Shown here: positions 25,244-40,200 of the stretch, piece after piece | How positions within the stretch are numbered: the first letter of the stretch is position 1 | Layout of the letters: each line of letters begins with the position of its first letter | Source: a virus | Virus record (IMG/VR): IMGVR_UViG_3300044798_000325 | Span: 1-64,000 of that record | Direction: 5' to 3' (one strand) | Length of the DNA: 64,000 nt | Position numbers and translations under genes: made by a program | The notes under the pieces: generated by a model | Database searches by the model: none | Seen by the model: the letters and a program-made list of their open reading frames with translations, nothing else | Told to the model about the DNA's origin: nothing

Positions 25244-28200
25244 ATGGATCTGAATTCGTCCGCAAGAAGTCCACTATCGCTGTCCAAGTCCTTTTATGAT
25301 GACATCACGAAGGACATTCCCTCTCCTGTCTCGAAGGATTTCTATGACGCTGTCTCAAAACCAGTAGAGGCAAAACAGGTCCCTGTTACCCCGGCCCGCT
25401 ACGAGATGGCGTCGCCGGGAGAGATCGCCGAGACTGTCGGCGCGATCGGCGAGGCGGTGATCAGGATCCCCCTGCAGGTTGCCGGTGCAACCGCGAGTGC
25501 GATCCGGGGTGGATCACGAGAAGCCATAGCTGACAAAAACTCCTTCCTGACCAGGATCATCGACACCGCCAACAAAGACGCAGAGGATTTCCAGAAGAAA
25601 TACGCCGACAACAAGGTGGTCATCGCACCGCTTACGAAACTCGGCCTTCCCGCCGATTTGGACACGCAAACGATCACACGAGCCCCCCAACAGGCGGCAT
25701 TCTCGGCGGTGAGCGCTGGTGCCGGTCTCGCAGCGGGCCTCGGCACGGCGGCAATCTCCGGTCCCGCGGCACCCATTGCCGGACGTGCGGCTGGTATGGC
25801 CGCATCCGGTGCGGCAGGATACCGGATTCAAAAAGATATGTCAGCCCAGCAGTTATACGCGAAACTCAACGAAACCAGTATGAAGGCGGTGGGGAGAGAA
25901 CTGACCCCGGAAGAATGGAAAACGGCCTACGATCGGAACGAGGGGCTCCTGGTCGAACAGGGTATTTCTGAAGCCATCCCCGAAGCCATCGGGAACTTGG
26001 TCGGGTTTGAGCTGTTTTTTGGAGCGGCTAAAAACATATTCGGCAAGCAGCTCGCGAAGACGGTTATCGGGAAGACCCTCGGCAAATATGGGGCGGGAGC
26101 TGTCGGCAAGCTCCTGGCAGAACAAGCGACGGAGCAGGCCACGGAAACAGTGTCGCAGCAGTGGCAGCATAACCTTGATCTGGAAATGGGGCTTTCTCCT
26201 GGCGCGACGAAGCGTTCATGGACCAGTTTTGACGATCTGAGACAGTCCAACAAGGAGATCTTCTCTGACATCCTTCTTCTCACCGCGGGAATGGGCGGCG
26301 CCGGACTCGTGGGTGGACACATCCAAGCCAAGATGGACACGAAGGCATCGGCTCAGCTCGTGAAGAACGTTGTCGCCGAGAACAAGTTCGGGTCGATCCC
26401 CAATGAATTTCTCCCGGCCATGTACGAGCACGCGCAAGAACTATCAGATAAGCGTCCACAGGATAAGGGCCTGACCACTGCAAGAGACGCCTTCGCGACC
26501 GAGATGGACAAGCGCGGCATAGACTTCGACATGACGAGCAAGTTCAAGGAATACCTTGCTCTGGACGCGGAGATAAAGACGGAGGATGCCACAGGCGAGG
26601 ATGTGGCAAGATGGGTCTCTCTACGGGATGAATTCAATGAAAAAAACATCAGCCCGGATCTCTACCAGCAGTATTTGACCTACCAGTCGGACATCAACAA
26701 AGCCGTTGGACTGCAAAAACTCATCGCGACGGGCAAGGCGACGGATCCCCAGCGGAAAGAATTCAACCGGCTGGCCGGCGCGGTTGCCTCCAAGGCCACG
26801 ATGTTCGGGTTCCCCGAGGAAGTTCTCGACTCTACCGGTGTTGAAAAGGGCGGCGTGGTCAGAAAGCCCCTGGGGCCAGCCAAGGGGGCGGCGAGGGATA
26901 TTCTCCTGGCAGACGAACCGGCAGCCAAGCGGAAGAACCTCACGGCGAAGGACATCTTAACGGAAGGGGATGTCGACATCCAGTCCGAAGATGATCTGAC
27001 CCCCGAGGCCCTGGCTGACATCGACAAGAAATTGAAGATCGCGGGCACGGGCGGCGCGAGAACGCCGCTGAATGTAGCTGGGGAAACTCCGGCAAAGGTT
27101 CTGGACATCACGAAAGAGGTCAAGACCCAGGATAAAAAGACGTTCGATCTCTGGGACACCCAGGAGACCGGGACCCCGCCTTTCGTTCGGACGAAGGTGG
27201 AGAGCCTATTCGCGGAAGGCGGCACGGCGGCGGTCCTTGATGAATACCGGGGCGAAGATACTGTCAGTGCATATGCCCGGTATCGGCTCGGGATGTTGGA
27301 GAAAACCGCCGTGGATAAGAAGACCGCCGAAGCGCCCGCAGCCCAAGGTGCCGCACAAGAAACGGGTTTAGCGAACCAGATCGCAACCGGCAATTTGGTG
27401 GAAGACTTTACGTTTCCGGAACATTATTCTCCTATGGACCTGAATGGACTTTGGGATGAACTTTATATGGCCAGCGATGATATTGCGGCCAAGAATAAAC
27501 CAACCATCGATGCCCTTGCCCAGGAACGGGACGCACTGAAATCGGACCGCGGTAAAGAAGCGGTTGCACGGAAGAAGCAGATCGATGAAGAGATCGGGAA
27601 CCTTCGGGCGGAATCGCAGATTGTCACCCGCCATGCGGAAATTGCCTGGCAGTATGCCCAGGAGGACCTGGCCCGAAAGGTCGTAGCAAAGTTGAAAGCA
27701 GAAGGAATTGAGGCCGACAACGATACGGTCTATGACGCCATCGCTACCCTGGCGGACGGACGTATGAATGAACAGGGTTGGAAGCAGCCTTTACTGCAGC
27801 AAGTGATTGATTCGGTAAAGGGAGGGGAAGCACCCACACCAAAGTCGGCCCGAGAGAAATCGGATGAAGAGGTCAAACAATACCGGGATGCAGGACATAA
27901 TATCAACGATAACGGCGTCTATAATGAACCAGAAAAGATCTCCATCCCATTCAGCAAGTCATCCGGAAGGGAGGGCAGCATCCGCATAGCGGAAGGCCCT
28001 GACGGGAAATTCCGCATTGGCGTCAATATCTCGAAAAAATATGGCGACTACGAGGGGAGCGGAAATGCCCCAGGTATCGACGGCACGCCATACGATACGC
28101 GAGCCGAGGCGATCAAAGCCGGCATTGACATAATAAGGAGCCGTACAAAAGACGACGACTCCAAAGGGAAAGCCGCCTTGGTAGAATTGGCAAAGTTCGA

Positions 28201-31200
28201 GAAAGAGCAAGCCACTGAGACCAAGGCCGCAGGCACGGGCGGCGCGAGAGGACCCGTGGATGCCGTTGAATCCGCACCTAGGAAGATCGTGACGGTCATC
28301 AGAACGGAGCACGTCGATAGAAGCAAAGCCAGCGCAGCGGACCTGGCAGCAGACTACAAGGCCCGTGGACTCGATAGGCATCTGGCATGGGATGAGTTCA
28401 TCAAGGACCGAATACTGAAACCGGAGATTGATGCTAAAGTTTTCTATGCCCTTTTCGACAAGACATCCCCTATCCCCCTGGTCGGAAAGAGAACGTCAGA
28501 AGAAGTATCCTTTGTTCCCACGCATCGCAGGATTTCAAGCGGTGAGCTTGTCCAGGCAGAACCCCCAAACGAGAGCGGTATTGCAAAAGTCATCACGGAA
28601 TCCGGGAAGGCGGAATCCGACCACATCAGCAACTTAGCTTCGCTGGGAAAGAAGGCCCCGGAGAAGATCGGCCGGCAGACCAAAGAACCGTGGCAGATGA
28701 CGAGGGGAGAGTTTAGGAATCAGCCAAATGTCTTTTCCGATGCTCAGGCGTATGCTCAACACTATACGGAAGTTAAACAAGCCCTCTCCGAAGGCAAGCC
28801 CGTCCCCACCGAAGTCCTGAAAGACTACCCGGAACTTGAAAAAACGGAAGAACCCACGGAGATTAAGGCCGCGGGCACCGGCGGCGCGAGAGGCCCGAAG
28901 GCGGGGACCGTCAAGGCCCCTGAAGCAGCGAAGACAGAAAAACCTGTTCCTACCGCGGCAGAATTAAAATCAAAGGAGGAAGAGGGTAAATCAAGGGGCG
29001 TCAAGAAGTATCTGCTCGAACATCTTGATGAAGCCATCGCCGCCCGGACAGCTTATGAGAACAATAAGACCGAGGACGCCGGACCCCTCCACGTCCTCAT
29101 CGACGTTCCCATGGACGGAAAGTTCCGGATATTGAACACGAAAGAGAACCTGGAGAAGTTCAAAAGGAAAGTGTCGGGGATGAAGGTGACGGCGGCGCTG
29201 AACAAGCTCCCGCAGCACTCCGACAAACCCACAGGCAAGTCCACGGATCTGATCACAAAAGAAGCGGAAGCGGAAGTCTCCGATTACTGGACGAAAAGGA
29301 GTGAGTGGAAGGCCAGATACGAAGCAATCCCGACAGAGGTTGAAGCTGCCAAGGCTCGCCTCGACCGTTACAACGAGATCAAACGCAAGGTTGACGCCAA
29401 GGAGATCACCCTGAAGCAGCTCGGAGAGGATGCGAAGGCCGCATCGAATGAAGAAAATGCGGGTCCTGAAGCATGGAGAGATTCATGGTTCGGGAAGACC
29501 CCGACGTACAAAGACCTCACGGACCGGATCAAGGAAATAGAAAAGGAAATCAGCGATCTGGAAGCGTCAAGGCCGGAGATAGAGACCACCATCAAATCGT
29601 ATTATCCCGGCCTCGCGAAAGAGATGTTTGAGGGGAAGGCAGTAGGGAAAGCGGGAGAGGAGAAGGCCCCGGCCGGGGCAACGGCGGAAGTCAAAGAACC
29701 GTGGCAGATGACGAAGGAGGAATACCGGAACGGCGATGTAAAACTCGTCGCTGCCCAGAAAGATCTGGATGCGGCCAATGCCGGACTTGGAACGGGAAAG
29801 TGGGAACACGCCGGGGTCAGGTTAAAAAGAGTTGAAGCGGCAAAAAAGCGATGGTCCAAGGCATGGGATGGCGCAGACAAGACTCACGGGGAGGCTGTCC
29901 GCCAAGCCCTCGCTGAAGGAAAACCCGTTCCCGAATCCGTCCTGAAGGATTACCCGGAGTTTCAGAAGGCCCCCGAAGAGATCAAGGCCGCCGGTACGGG
30001 CGGTAAAAGAGGCCCGAAGGAGGAAAAAGAGAGCGCCGCCTCTGGCAACGAACAGGCCGAAATAAGAGACCGGCTCAGGGCGCAGAATGCGCGAGAAGCC
30101 GAATTTGAATACCAGAAAAGGCGCATAGCCCTTTTGGAGGATGCGGACAAGGTTTCGCAGGCGGAGAAATTTTCGCAGGAGGATGCCAAGAGATTTCTCT
30201 CTGATCTCGATGCTTCCCCCGGCGATGATCCTGCGGCAAGGGAGGCTCTCTATGCAAAGTATCCTGAGATCGCCCCCCCGAAGGGAGAGGCACAACCGGT
30301 CGCGGCGGAAAAGAAAGAAGCCCCTTACGCGGCAGCCGTGGGGAAAATAGCGGGCAAGGCAGACCGGGCTAAGGAGCGCGGATATGAGTTTGCTTACGGA
30401 GAGACAGCGAAAGGGTCCGAGCTTTATTGGGACATGGTTGGCATCTTCTCTGGCGCAAGCGCGGATAAGTTGGTTGAGGCCGGGATTATCATCAGGAAAA
30501 TACAGGCGGAAGCGCCCCAGGCCGACATCCTGAAGGAGATCGCCGAGATTTCAGATGAGGACCTTGATGCCCTGCTCGACGTGCCGGAAAAGAAAGAAGC
30601 CGCACCGATCATATTCCAGATCGACGACATGGTCAGACCAAAGGCCGGGAGTGGAATATCGGAAAAGAACGCTGGCCGGGTCCTTCATATCTTTACCGCG
30701 GCGGATGGCGTACAATCCATACGGACGGAAGGAAGCGGGAAGATTCACTTTTTTGCCAAGCACTTTGAACTCGCTTCCAAAGAAGCAACGCCCTCTGACG
30801 AAGCAGTCAAACGGCGTTCAGAACAGTTGACTGAATTGTCGAAGGACCTGACGCCGTTTTCCAAGACCATGCCCGCGAAGCCTACCCCGTCAGAAATGGG
30901 GGTACGGAAAGAGAGTCCGACCATGAGACAGGCGACGCTCATGGGCCGCACCGTTTGGACAAATGGGAGCTATATTGAAAACTCAGAACTTGACCCTTAC
31001 CCGAAGATGCAAGGCCGGACACTGGAAACGGGAGGGCTGGCTAACGGCAATATCATCTGGAATCAAGCGAAAGACTACGATGTCATAGTTGAAGGGCCGT
31101 TGGCGCTCCTGACGCGAGACAGAGAAACGATAGAAAAAGAGATATATCTTTTTGACCTCGGTGCGGATCATCCCCTTTTTGTAGCCAAAAGGCTCTATGA

Positions 31201-34200
31201 CCATTTCTACATGAGATACGGAAATCTCATCCTGAAGTGGTCTGGCGACAGCAAAGACAAACTCCCGATGCTGTCCGTTTATGATGGCGATGAAATGGTC
31301 GGGGCGATGATGCCGATCGCGGATAACTCCATTGAATCCGTGAAGGCCATCAAGGAAGCCCTGGCATTGAAAAAGGGGAAGCATCCCCTTTTGGAAGGGC
31401 GCGGGTCGATACTCCCTTCAGCGAAACCGGCCAAGGCCCTCGACGATATCCTGGCCGATGTTGCCAAGGAGGGGGTCGAGGGTGCAGGAGAAGCCCTGAA
31501 AGGTCTCTATGAACTATTCGGCGGGGCATCCCTGAAGTCTTTCCCCGGTGGGTTTGATGAGGACACCTACCTGAAAGCAAAGCCCCACTTCGAGGCGGCT
31601 CTGGATCACTTCATTAAGGTGGGGAAGGGCCTCCGGGAATTCGCCGCGTCCATCGTACAGCAATTCGGCGATGCGATCCGACCGTACCTGAAACAATTCA
31701 TAAAGGATAGGAGGGATGGGGTTACAGAAGAAAATGCCGAAGAAGAGGGCGAAGTAATCAACCTTGACGAGAACACCGGGAATGGGGAGGGGGGAGCCCG
31801 GACCCGTCGGAAGTTGACCGATCAGGAGAAGGCTGAGAAAAAGGCCAAGGAAGTAGCCGCCGAAGAGAAAAAGGCTCGGAAGGCCGCGATGGGCGAATTC
31901 AAAAACGTCGGCTATGTCTATGATCCGGAGAAACTGAATCAGAAGATAAAGGATAAGCCGCCCAAGTCTGCGGCGAAGATCATTCTCGACGAAATGGTCC
32001 CTGGGAAATTATGGGCGATTGATTTCCCCGAAGGGGCGACGCCGGGTGTCGTGCGGGTAAAGGATCAAATACAAAAGCACTTCCTGACGTTCAAGGAATA
32101 TCTTACCGAAAACCGGGACCGGTTGCGCTATATGTCCGGTAAAACCATAGACGATAAGATCGAGCACTGGCTTAATTTTCGTGAGGGTTCTATCGACAAA
32201 CTCAAGGAATGGGCGAACGAGTACGGAAAGACCATGCAGCCCGTCATTGATGCCTTTAATGGGCAGGCCAGTATCATAAACGTCATCGGTCGGTTACAGG
32301 ATACCGTACTGGTTGGAGCCCGACAAGAAGATGGAAGGTTCCCGCCATACACAGAAGTGCAACACAGTTTCGTCGGTCTTATGAGTACCCGTGATTACGT
32401 TCAGAGACCCCACAGCCTTTATGCTTTCCTGACCGATTCCTGGCAGCGGTTGCTTGAGGACGAGAACGATATCCTGCTGTCGGAGATCGACATCAACAAG
32501 CGCGGGCGCAACAAGATGGTGGTTCGCTCCGGCCTGCCCGATTACCGGGAGGATGTCGAACTGAAAAAGACCGAGGACTTTCAGGCTCCGTTCGGATTCA
32601 AGGGTGTCGGCTTCGGAGAAGAGGGGTGGATCAACCAGGAGGAGCGTAACCGCGTCATCCCGGCAGCGTATGATGCCTTCAAGGATCTGGCCGCGACCAT
32701 CGGCGCACCCGACAACGGCATGAGCTTGGGCGGGGAACTGGCCGTACAGTTTGCCAACCTGGGACACAAGGCGAAGGGCGCGGCGGCGGCATACTTCCCC
32801 ACTGTCCAAACGATCAATTTCACCCGTGATAATGGCGACGGGACCATGGCCCACGAATGGGGTCATGGATTGCAGGACCTGGCCGCTGATGATGCAAAAA
32901 CCGAAATAGAAAAAGTTGTCAATACATTCCACCATGTCTATGACTTCGAGGCTGGAACCCGCCTGGTTGACGACCTGCTTGCGAAGGATTCCATGTTTCT
33001 CAAACGAATGGTGTCGTCAAAAAAGCAGCAGCGGATCGAGGCAGTAAAGAACGAAGTTACCAGCAGATTTGAGGATACGGTCAGGAAGGACACGGATTAT
33101 TACAGCACCGCGCAGCAGATGGACCCTGACTATACCGCACGGGCGCAAGAGATGTGGGCAAGGGCGTTCGAGGCATACATCTACGATACATTGCAAGGCA
33201 AGAACAACTACCTGGTCAACGATTTCGTCGCCGCCGGCAGGGTAGGCGGCAAGGCCGGCGTCGGGACAAGGCTGGTATATCCCTCGGGGAAGGAACGCGA
33301 GACGTTCAATGCGACCATCAAGCATCTCCTGGACGGTCTTGTGTGGGATGAATCCGGGAAGCCGTCCCTCAAGGGTGATTACGTCTCCATTGAAAAAGCC
33401 AATGAATTGATGCTTCAGCTCCAGTTGAGATACCTTTTAGAACAGGTAGAGGCTCGATATACCGCGATCTGGGCGTCCGAACCATCCAAGGACGGGTATT
33501 TCTGGTATCGTTATGACGATACATCTTTCGGCCCGATGATGCAGCCGGATGGGTATGACGGATATGACAAGGTGCATACGTCGGAAGGACAGAACGGTAC
33601 GGGCGCGGTTGCCTACTTGACGCAGCTCCATCCCGATGCTATATTAGACTATAAGCTGTCAAATATCCAGTATGAGGGCGAAAACCCGACTTACATCTCC
33701 AAGGAAAGGGGTGGTATTGATGTTACACTTCAAGATGATGGCACAGAAGCACTGGAAGAAGTACCTCCCAAGCCTGACGGCAGCCCTGATGAAGAAGGGG
33801 ACGTTCGATCAGGAGACCGAGGAAGCGGCGACAGCGGCGTGCCGGGAACTTTCGAGCATGGTAAACAGAGGGGCACAACTGGAAGCAGCGAAGGAGATAG
33901 TGCTGAAGGAGTACATCCTTCTCCCGCCGGAAACTACCGAATAACCGATCTCACCTTAAACGATCCGAAATCAGTCCCCGTTCGGTTCGGTCTCAATTTA
34001 TCTGCTGTCAAAGTCCTTAATCTTGTAGAATCCGAGAATCGCATTCCAACGGATGCCGAAAAGGACATCATGGCTCAGTATAGCGGCTGGGGCGGAATGT
34101 CTGAGCTGTTTGCCTACGAACCCACTGCTGCATGGGCGGGCAAGGCCGAACTGCTAAAGGCCGAACTCACTGAAAACGAAATTCGGGACGCAGCGTCGTC

Positions 34201-37200
34201 GTCAACATCTTCCTATTATACCCCCGTTGTCGTAGGTCAATTCATGTGGAAGCTAGCGCAGCGCCTTGGCTTTGAGAAGGGCGTCGTGTTGGACCCTGCC
34301 GTCGGTGCCAACGGCCTCTTCCTGGGTACCATTCCGGCGGACCTTTCCCAAGGAACGGCGTTGCAGGGGATCGAAATGGACACCCTGAGCGCCCGCATTG
34401 CCTCGAAACTGTATGGGCTTGCATCCATTGAGAACAAAGCATTCCAGGACGTGAAAAAGCCGAATAACCGGTTTGATCTGACCATCACCAATGTCCCGTT
34501 CGAGAGAATCACGCCGACTGATCTGAAGCACAACAAGGGCGGGCATACGCTCCACAACTATTTCATCAATAAGATGCTTAACCTGACCGCACCGGGAGCG
34601 TTGAGCATGATGATCACCACGTCAAACACGCTTGATACCGTCGGCGCCCACCTGACAGAATATGCGGAGAAGGCTCACTTTGTGGGTGCAATCCGGTTGC
34701 CTTCGGGCATTTATAGTGCCACGAAGGTGGCGACCGACATCCTGGTGTTCCGCAAGAAAATCGAGGGCGGAAAGTTCACGGGCATCCCCACCGAGGAATG
34801 GACGACCGCGGGAGAGGATGAATCGACTGGGCTGACCATCAATAATTATTTCCTCAAGCACCCGGAGATGGTTGCCGGGAAACTGGAAAAAATCACCGGC
34901 AGATACGGCAACGAGGGACTACGGGTAGTCGGTGATGGCGATTTGCAGGCCAACCTGGAGAGGATCGCCGCCGCATTCCCGGACAAGATCGTCGAACGCG
35001 AGGCAGTCAGAGAAGCAAAGTCGATTGATGATATTATTTCAGCGCCCGGAACCATCAAAGAGGGTGGCCTTTATATCAATGATAAAGATGAGGTTTGTCT
35101 GAAGGAAGATGGCGAGGAGATGAAACTACCTGTCGCGACGGCCAGCGAACAGAAAAAGGCTGCGATTGCCCGCGGGTATGTTCATATTCTGGATCAAGTT
35201 AGGACGGTCCTCCGGGCGCAAAAGACCGAGACGGACGATGCGGTCGTCAAGGCAGAACAGACCAAACTCAAAAAGTTTTACGATCAGTTTGTCAAGAAAT
35301 TCGGCCCGATCAACGATCCAAAGAACCATGATGTGTATGTTGATTATACCGATTCCGCCTGGGTTATCGCGCTGGAAGAGTACGATCCGGATACCGGCAA
35401 AGTCACCAAGATCGCGGACATCTTCACCAAAAATATCACCGGCATAGCCTCTCGCCCGGACAGGGCGGACACCGACCATGACGCCCTGGCCATGGCCCTC
35501 GACGAATTCGGGTATCCTAATCTCGAATATATGGCAAGGCTGCGAAATTCAGATGTCGCGTCCGTAATGGCAGGGGTCGGCGACAAGATCATTGAGAACC
35601 CAGAAACCGGATTCCTTGAGACGATGGACGAGTACCTGTCTGGCAACGTGAAACGGAAGCTGGCCGTCGCAAGTGAAATGGCGCAGTCCAACCCCGAATA
35701 TGCCCGCAATGTGTCCCTGCTTGAGGCGGCGCAACCGGCGGAGATCCCCCAGCACAGAATTACCGCCCGCATCGGCGCGTCGTGGATCAGCCCCGAGCAC
35801 CTGGCGGAGTTTGTAAGAGATAAGATGGGACTGAGGCATGGCCTCCACGCGGTCTTTAATTTCAGCCCGGTTAGCAACGAGTGGTCCATGTCGTTTCATG
35901 GGGAGGAGCATTACAGGGGGCGCGGCAAGGGAGTTTCGGAAAACAAAGCCGAAGTGCAGCGGCAGATAGCCGCGGCAAAGGGAAGCGTCGAAGCAACGAC
36001 CCTCTGGGGCACCCAACGCATGGACTTCTTTGAACTCATGAAGTGTGCCCTGCAAGGGAAACGCCCGCAAGTCACAGTTTACGTCGAGGGAAAACAATAT
36101 CTTGACGAGGTTGCAACCCAAGCTGCCGAAGTAAAACTCCAGGACATCCAGTTGGAATTTGGTCGCTGGTTGTTTGCTGATACATTTCGGTCGGATCAGG
36201 CCGTCAAGCGCTTCAACGATCTCATCAATACATCCGTTCCGATGAATGCAGATGGGTCTCATCTTACCTTTCCCGGCAAAAGCATGTGGATGGTGACGCC
36301 GAAGGAAAAAGCAACCCTGGGCGTCGGCGACGCGCTGGTGTTTTACCCGCATCAGATGAACGCAGCATGGAAATACTTGAAAAACGGGAACCTGTACCTC
36401 GGCCATGAAGTCGGGACAGGTAAAACGGTGACGATGGGCCTGATCGCAATGGAAGCGAAAAGGCTGCGCGGCAAGAAAAAGGTTCTTTACGTCACCCTGA
36501 ATGATTCAACTATGGGGCAGGCGGTCGCAGAGATCAAGAATCTCTATCCGATGGCAAACATCTTGCCGGTGCGCGTCTCGACCAATGAGCAGCGCAAGCA
36601 GCGGTCGCTTCAGAAAATCGCCCTGAACGATTTCGACATAGCGATCATGAGGCAGCAGGACTATGACCGGATCGGCCTGTCGCCGGAATCGGAACGGGTG
36701 TTTATCGAAGAGGAGATCCTGGAGCTGCGGGAAATCCTCGAAGAGGCCAAAAGGGATGGGGCGCGGATTCTGGAGCAGGACATTCAGGTCCAGCTTCACG
36801 CATTGGAGGAAAAGCTGAAGGCCCCGAGTGTCTATGACGAAGCGAAGAAGAAGAACCTTTTCTTCGACGATCTTGGCATTGATCTCCTGATTGTGGACGA
36901 GGCCCATAAATACAAAAACGTCCCGTATGCCACCCGGCTTACCCGCATTACCGGACTCAACCCGGCGGGTAGCCCGACGGCAAAAGACTTCTTCCGCAAG
37001 ACACAATATCTTAACGCGCAGTTCCCCAAAAAGGACGGGATCGTCCTGGCGTCCGGAACGGCTTTGTCGAACTCCATCGCAGAACTTTACAACATACAGA
37101 GGATGCTTCAGCCCCTGGAGGTAAAGCGGCAAGGGGTGTGGTCGTTCGACCGCTGGATTGCCAACCACGGCGATATGGGATCGCAGTTAGAATGGGACGG

Positions 37201-40200
37201 AGCCCGCGGGCAGTACAAGGTCATCACCACAAACCGCCGGATCGTCAATGCTGGTCGGCTACTGGCTACGGCGTATCAGAATATCGATAGCGTCCGGGCA
37301 GACGATACGCCTGTCAAAAGGCCGATTATCCGGGGAGGGGAGCCGCAACGGGTAAAGGTGGCCCCCAACCAATATGTCGAGGATTACAAACGGATCATCC
37401 TGGAGCGATGCGCCGGAATAGAAGCGGACCCGAAAAATGCAGAATATGAGGGTGTCCCCGACAACATGCTCCGAATCATCTCCAACATGAGCAAGGTGGC
37501 TATCGACCAGCGCCTTGATCACCACTATGCCAACACCGAGATGCAGCAGGATTCAAAGATCGCCACAGCATCTAAAATCATGTATCGGCGATGGAAAGAA
37601 GAGGCGGCGCATAAGGGCGTTCAGCTTGTCTTTGCAGACCTGGGTATCCCCGGCAAATACGCAGATAAATTCAAGTATAAGACCGAAGATGAAATTTCCA
37701 AATTAAACCCCGAAGATCTGACTCTTTACAATGAAGAAATGTTTGAACACGAAAGCGCGTCTGCCGGGTTTGATACATACGAGGGGTTAAAAAAGGAGCT
37801 GGTAAAGTTAGGGATTCCTGAAAATCAGGTTGCATTCATTCACGACGCTGACCATACCAACAAGGAAAAGAAGGCAGCAAACCTTCGCACACTATTCAAG
37901 AAAATCAACGCTGGAGATATTCGTGTCCTGATCGGATCTACCAGTAAGGCGGGTACGGGGGTCAACATTCAGGGCCGCGTGTCGGACATCCATCACCTTG
38001 ATGTGTGGTGGAATTTCTCTGCATGGGAACAGCGCAACGGGCGTGGCATCCGGGCCGGGAATCTGTATGCCAACGAGGGAATGCCGGGAACCTACATCTG
38101 GAATTATGTCACCGAAACAACGGTGGATGCTACCCGGTGGGACAAAGTCTTCGCCAAGGGGAAGGTCCTCAATGCCGTTTTGGGTGGAGACATCAACCTT
38201 GATGTGATCGAGGACATCAGCGACGAGACCATGAGCGCGAAGATGATGGCGGCTGAAGCATCCGGCGATCCGCTCATGTCTACCCAGGCGACACTTCTCC
38301 AGAAGGTGCAGGGGCTTCGGTTCGAGCAGGCCGCTCATCTCGACGTTGTCCGACGGTCGAGAATGGATCTGGCTGCCATTCCCGGTCGGATTGAAGCTAT
38401 GGAGAAAAGCATAGTCGATTACCAGCACAGCCGTGGCATTATGAGCAAGGTAACGGCGGTGCGGTTTATGGGTGACGACCGGACTCTGGTACTTGAGAAG
38501 CACGGGAAGGAGATCGCCGAGGCGCTTGAAAAGGCAGTCATGGCGGACACCGGTTCATGGACGGAGAATAAAAAGGCTACGCTGTTGGTGTTCGGCAGCC
38601 ACACAGAGACAGAAGTTGTTGAAACAGTAGAGGGAAAGGACGGCGAGCAAAAGGAAAAGAAGACGAAGAAATACGCCTTTGTCCCTCTTCCCGCGAAAGC
38701 CGATATCACGGGAAAATCAGCAGACCCCTATGGGCGGCGGCTCTTGATGTCCGGGGATATCATCAGCAGCGACCGGAATTTGGCCGACATAAAGGCTTCT
38801 TTGGGGAAAAAAGGAATCGAAGCCACCGTGGATATCAAGGCCAATGTGTCCAGGACGGTTACGGAATTCCTGTCATGGCTGAACAGCAGCGAAAAAAGCG
38901 CGAAGGAGAGGATCGAGGAACTCAAAGACAATACACCGAAATTGCGGAAGGTTATCGACACCCCTTGGGTGAAAGTAGACGAGCTTGCGACGAATGACAA
39001 AGAGCTGCGTGAAGTAGAGGCGAAAATGGCCGCAAGAGGGATTGCCGCCGGAGATCCCATCGCCGGAATTCCAATAGATAAATACAAGGGTGTTATCCCC
39101 GTTCTTGAAGATGTGGCGGACAAAGACGGGTGGTCGTTTCACGATGGGATTGTTTACCCGCACCAGAACACAACAATCGGCGTTCGCGGCAAGCAAGACC
39201 TCAGCCGTTTTCTTAAAAGCGGTAAGCTCAAGCCCCACATAGCGTCCAGTTACAGCGCTCCCGACACCCTGAATGCTCTGGACGGAGGCAAACCCCAGTC
39301 TCCCGCAACGAAGCCGATAGCCTACACCACGATCAATAACGAAACCCGGCTCTGGGTGCCTGCCGGGGGGTCCTATGTAACCGTTGATCCGGTTGAGTGG
39401 AATCTCCTTCAAAGAATAATCGGGAAAGAGGGGACATGGCATTACGAGTCACGAAGCATGGGCGAGAGGTTCCTGGTCCACGTTTCCGAGAAGAGTGAGA
39501 GGGACGCATTTATCTTGGCGAAGCAAGCCAGTTATGTACCACAGGGGGTGAGGGATATCGACGACAAGGCCATGAAGGGCGCAGCCCCGCCGGCAGGGAA
39601 AGTACAATACTCCGCCGCCCAGGACCAGACCCCAGCGCCGACCCTGGCCGACGTTCAGGAGATCTTCAAAGGGCAGGAGGTTTGGGAAGGTCCTGACGGA
39701 ACGATATTCATAAAAACCCGTAGCGGTGCCGCTCTTTCCGTTATCGGCGTTGACAATATATCCGTAAGTGAAATCAATTTCCGAATGGGTTATAGCCGAA
39801 AAATCGGCTCTGGTGAACGTGTTGTCGGCGGTTATGGAAGGAATGAAGAGGGATGGATGGGGGTTATCAAGCTCATCAAGGATGCAGCAGGAAAGGTCAC
39901 TCTCGCCCACGAATCCGCTCATTTTATGGAGGATTTTGGTATCATCAACGCCGAGGATGCGTCGATCCTTCGCGGGCATATCAAGGACCTCGTTCGCTCG
40001 GGCAAGCGGAAGACCGCCAACGAGGACGACATTGGGGGGGCTGAGGACCGGGCAAACTTCCTGGCCGATGCCTTGACTCAGGCGAAGCCTCCGGGCGGCC
40101 TGGTCGGGTTGATCGTCGCCAGGGTTCGGAAATTCCTCGATCGGCTCATGGAGGCGTTCGGTATCAGGACGGCGGGGGCCGTGACGAGGGACGTGAAGAG

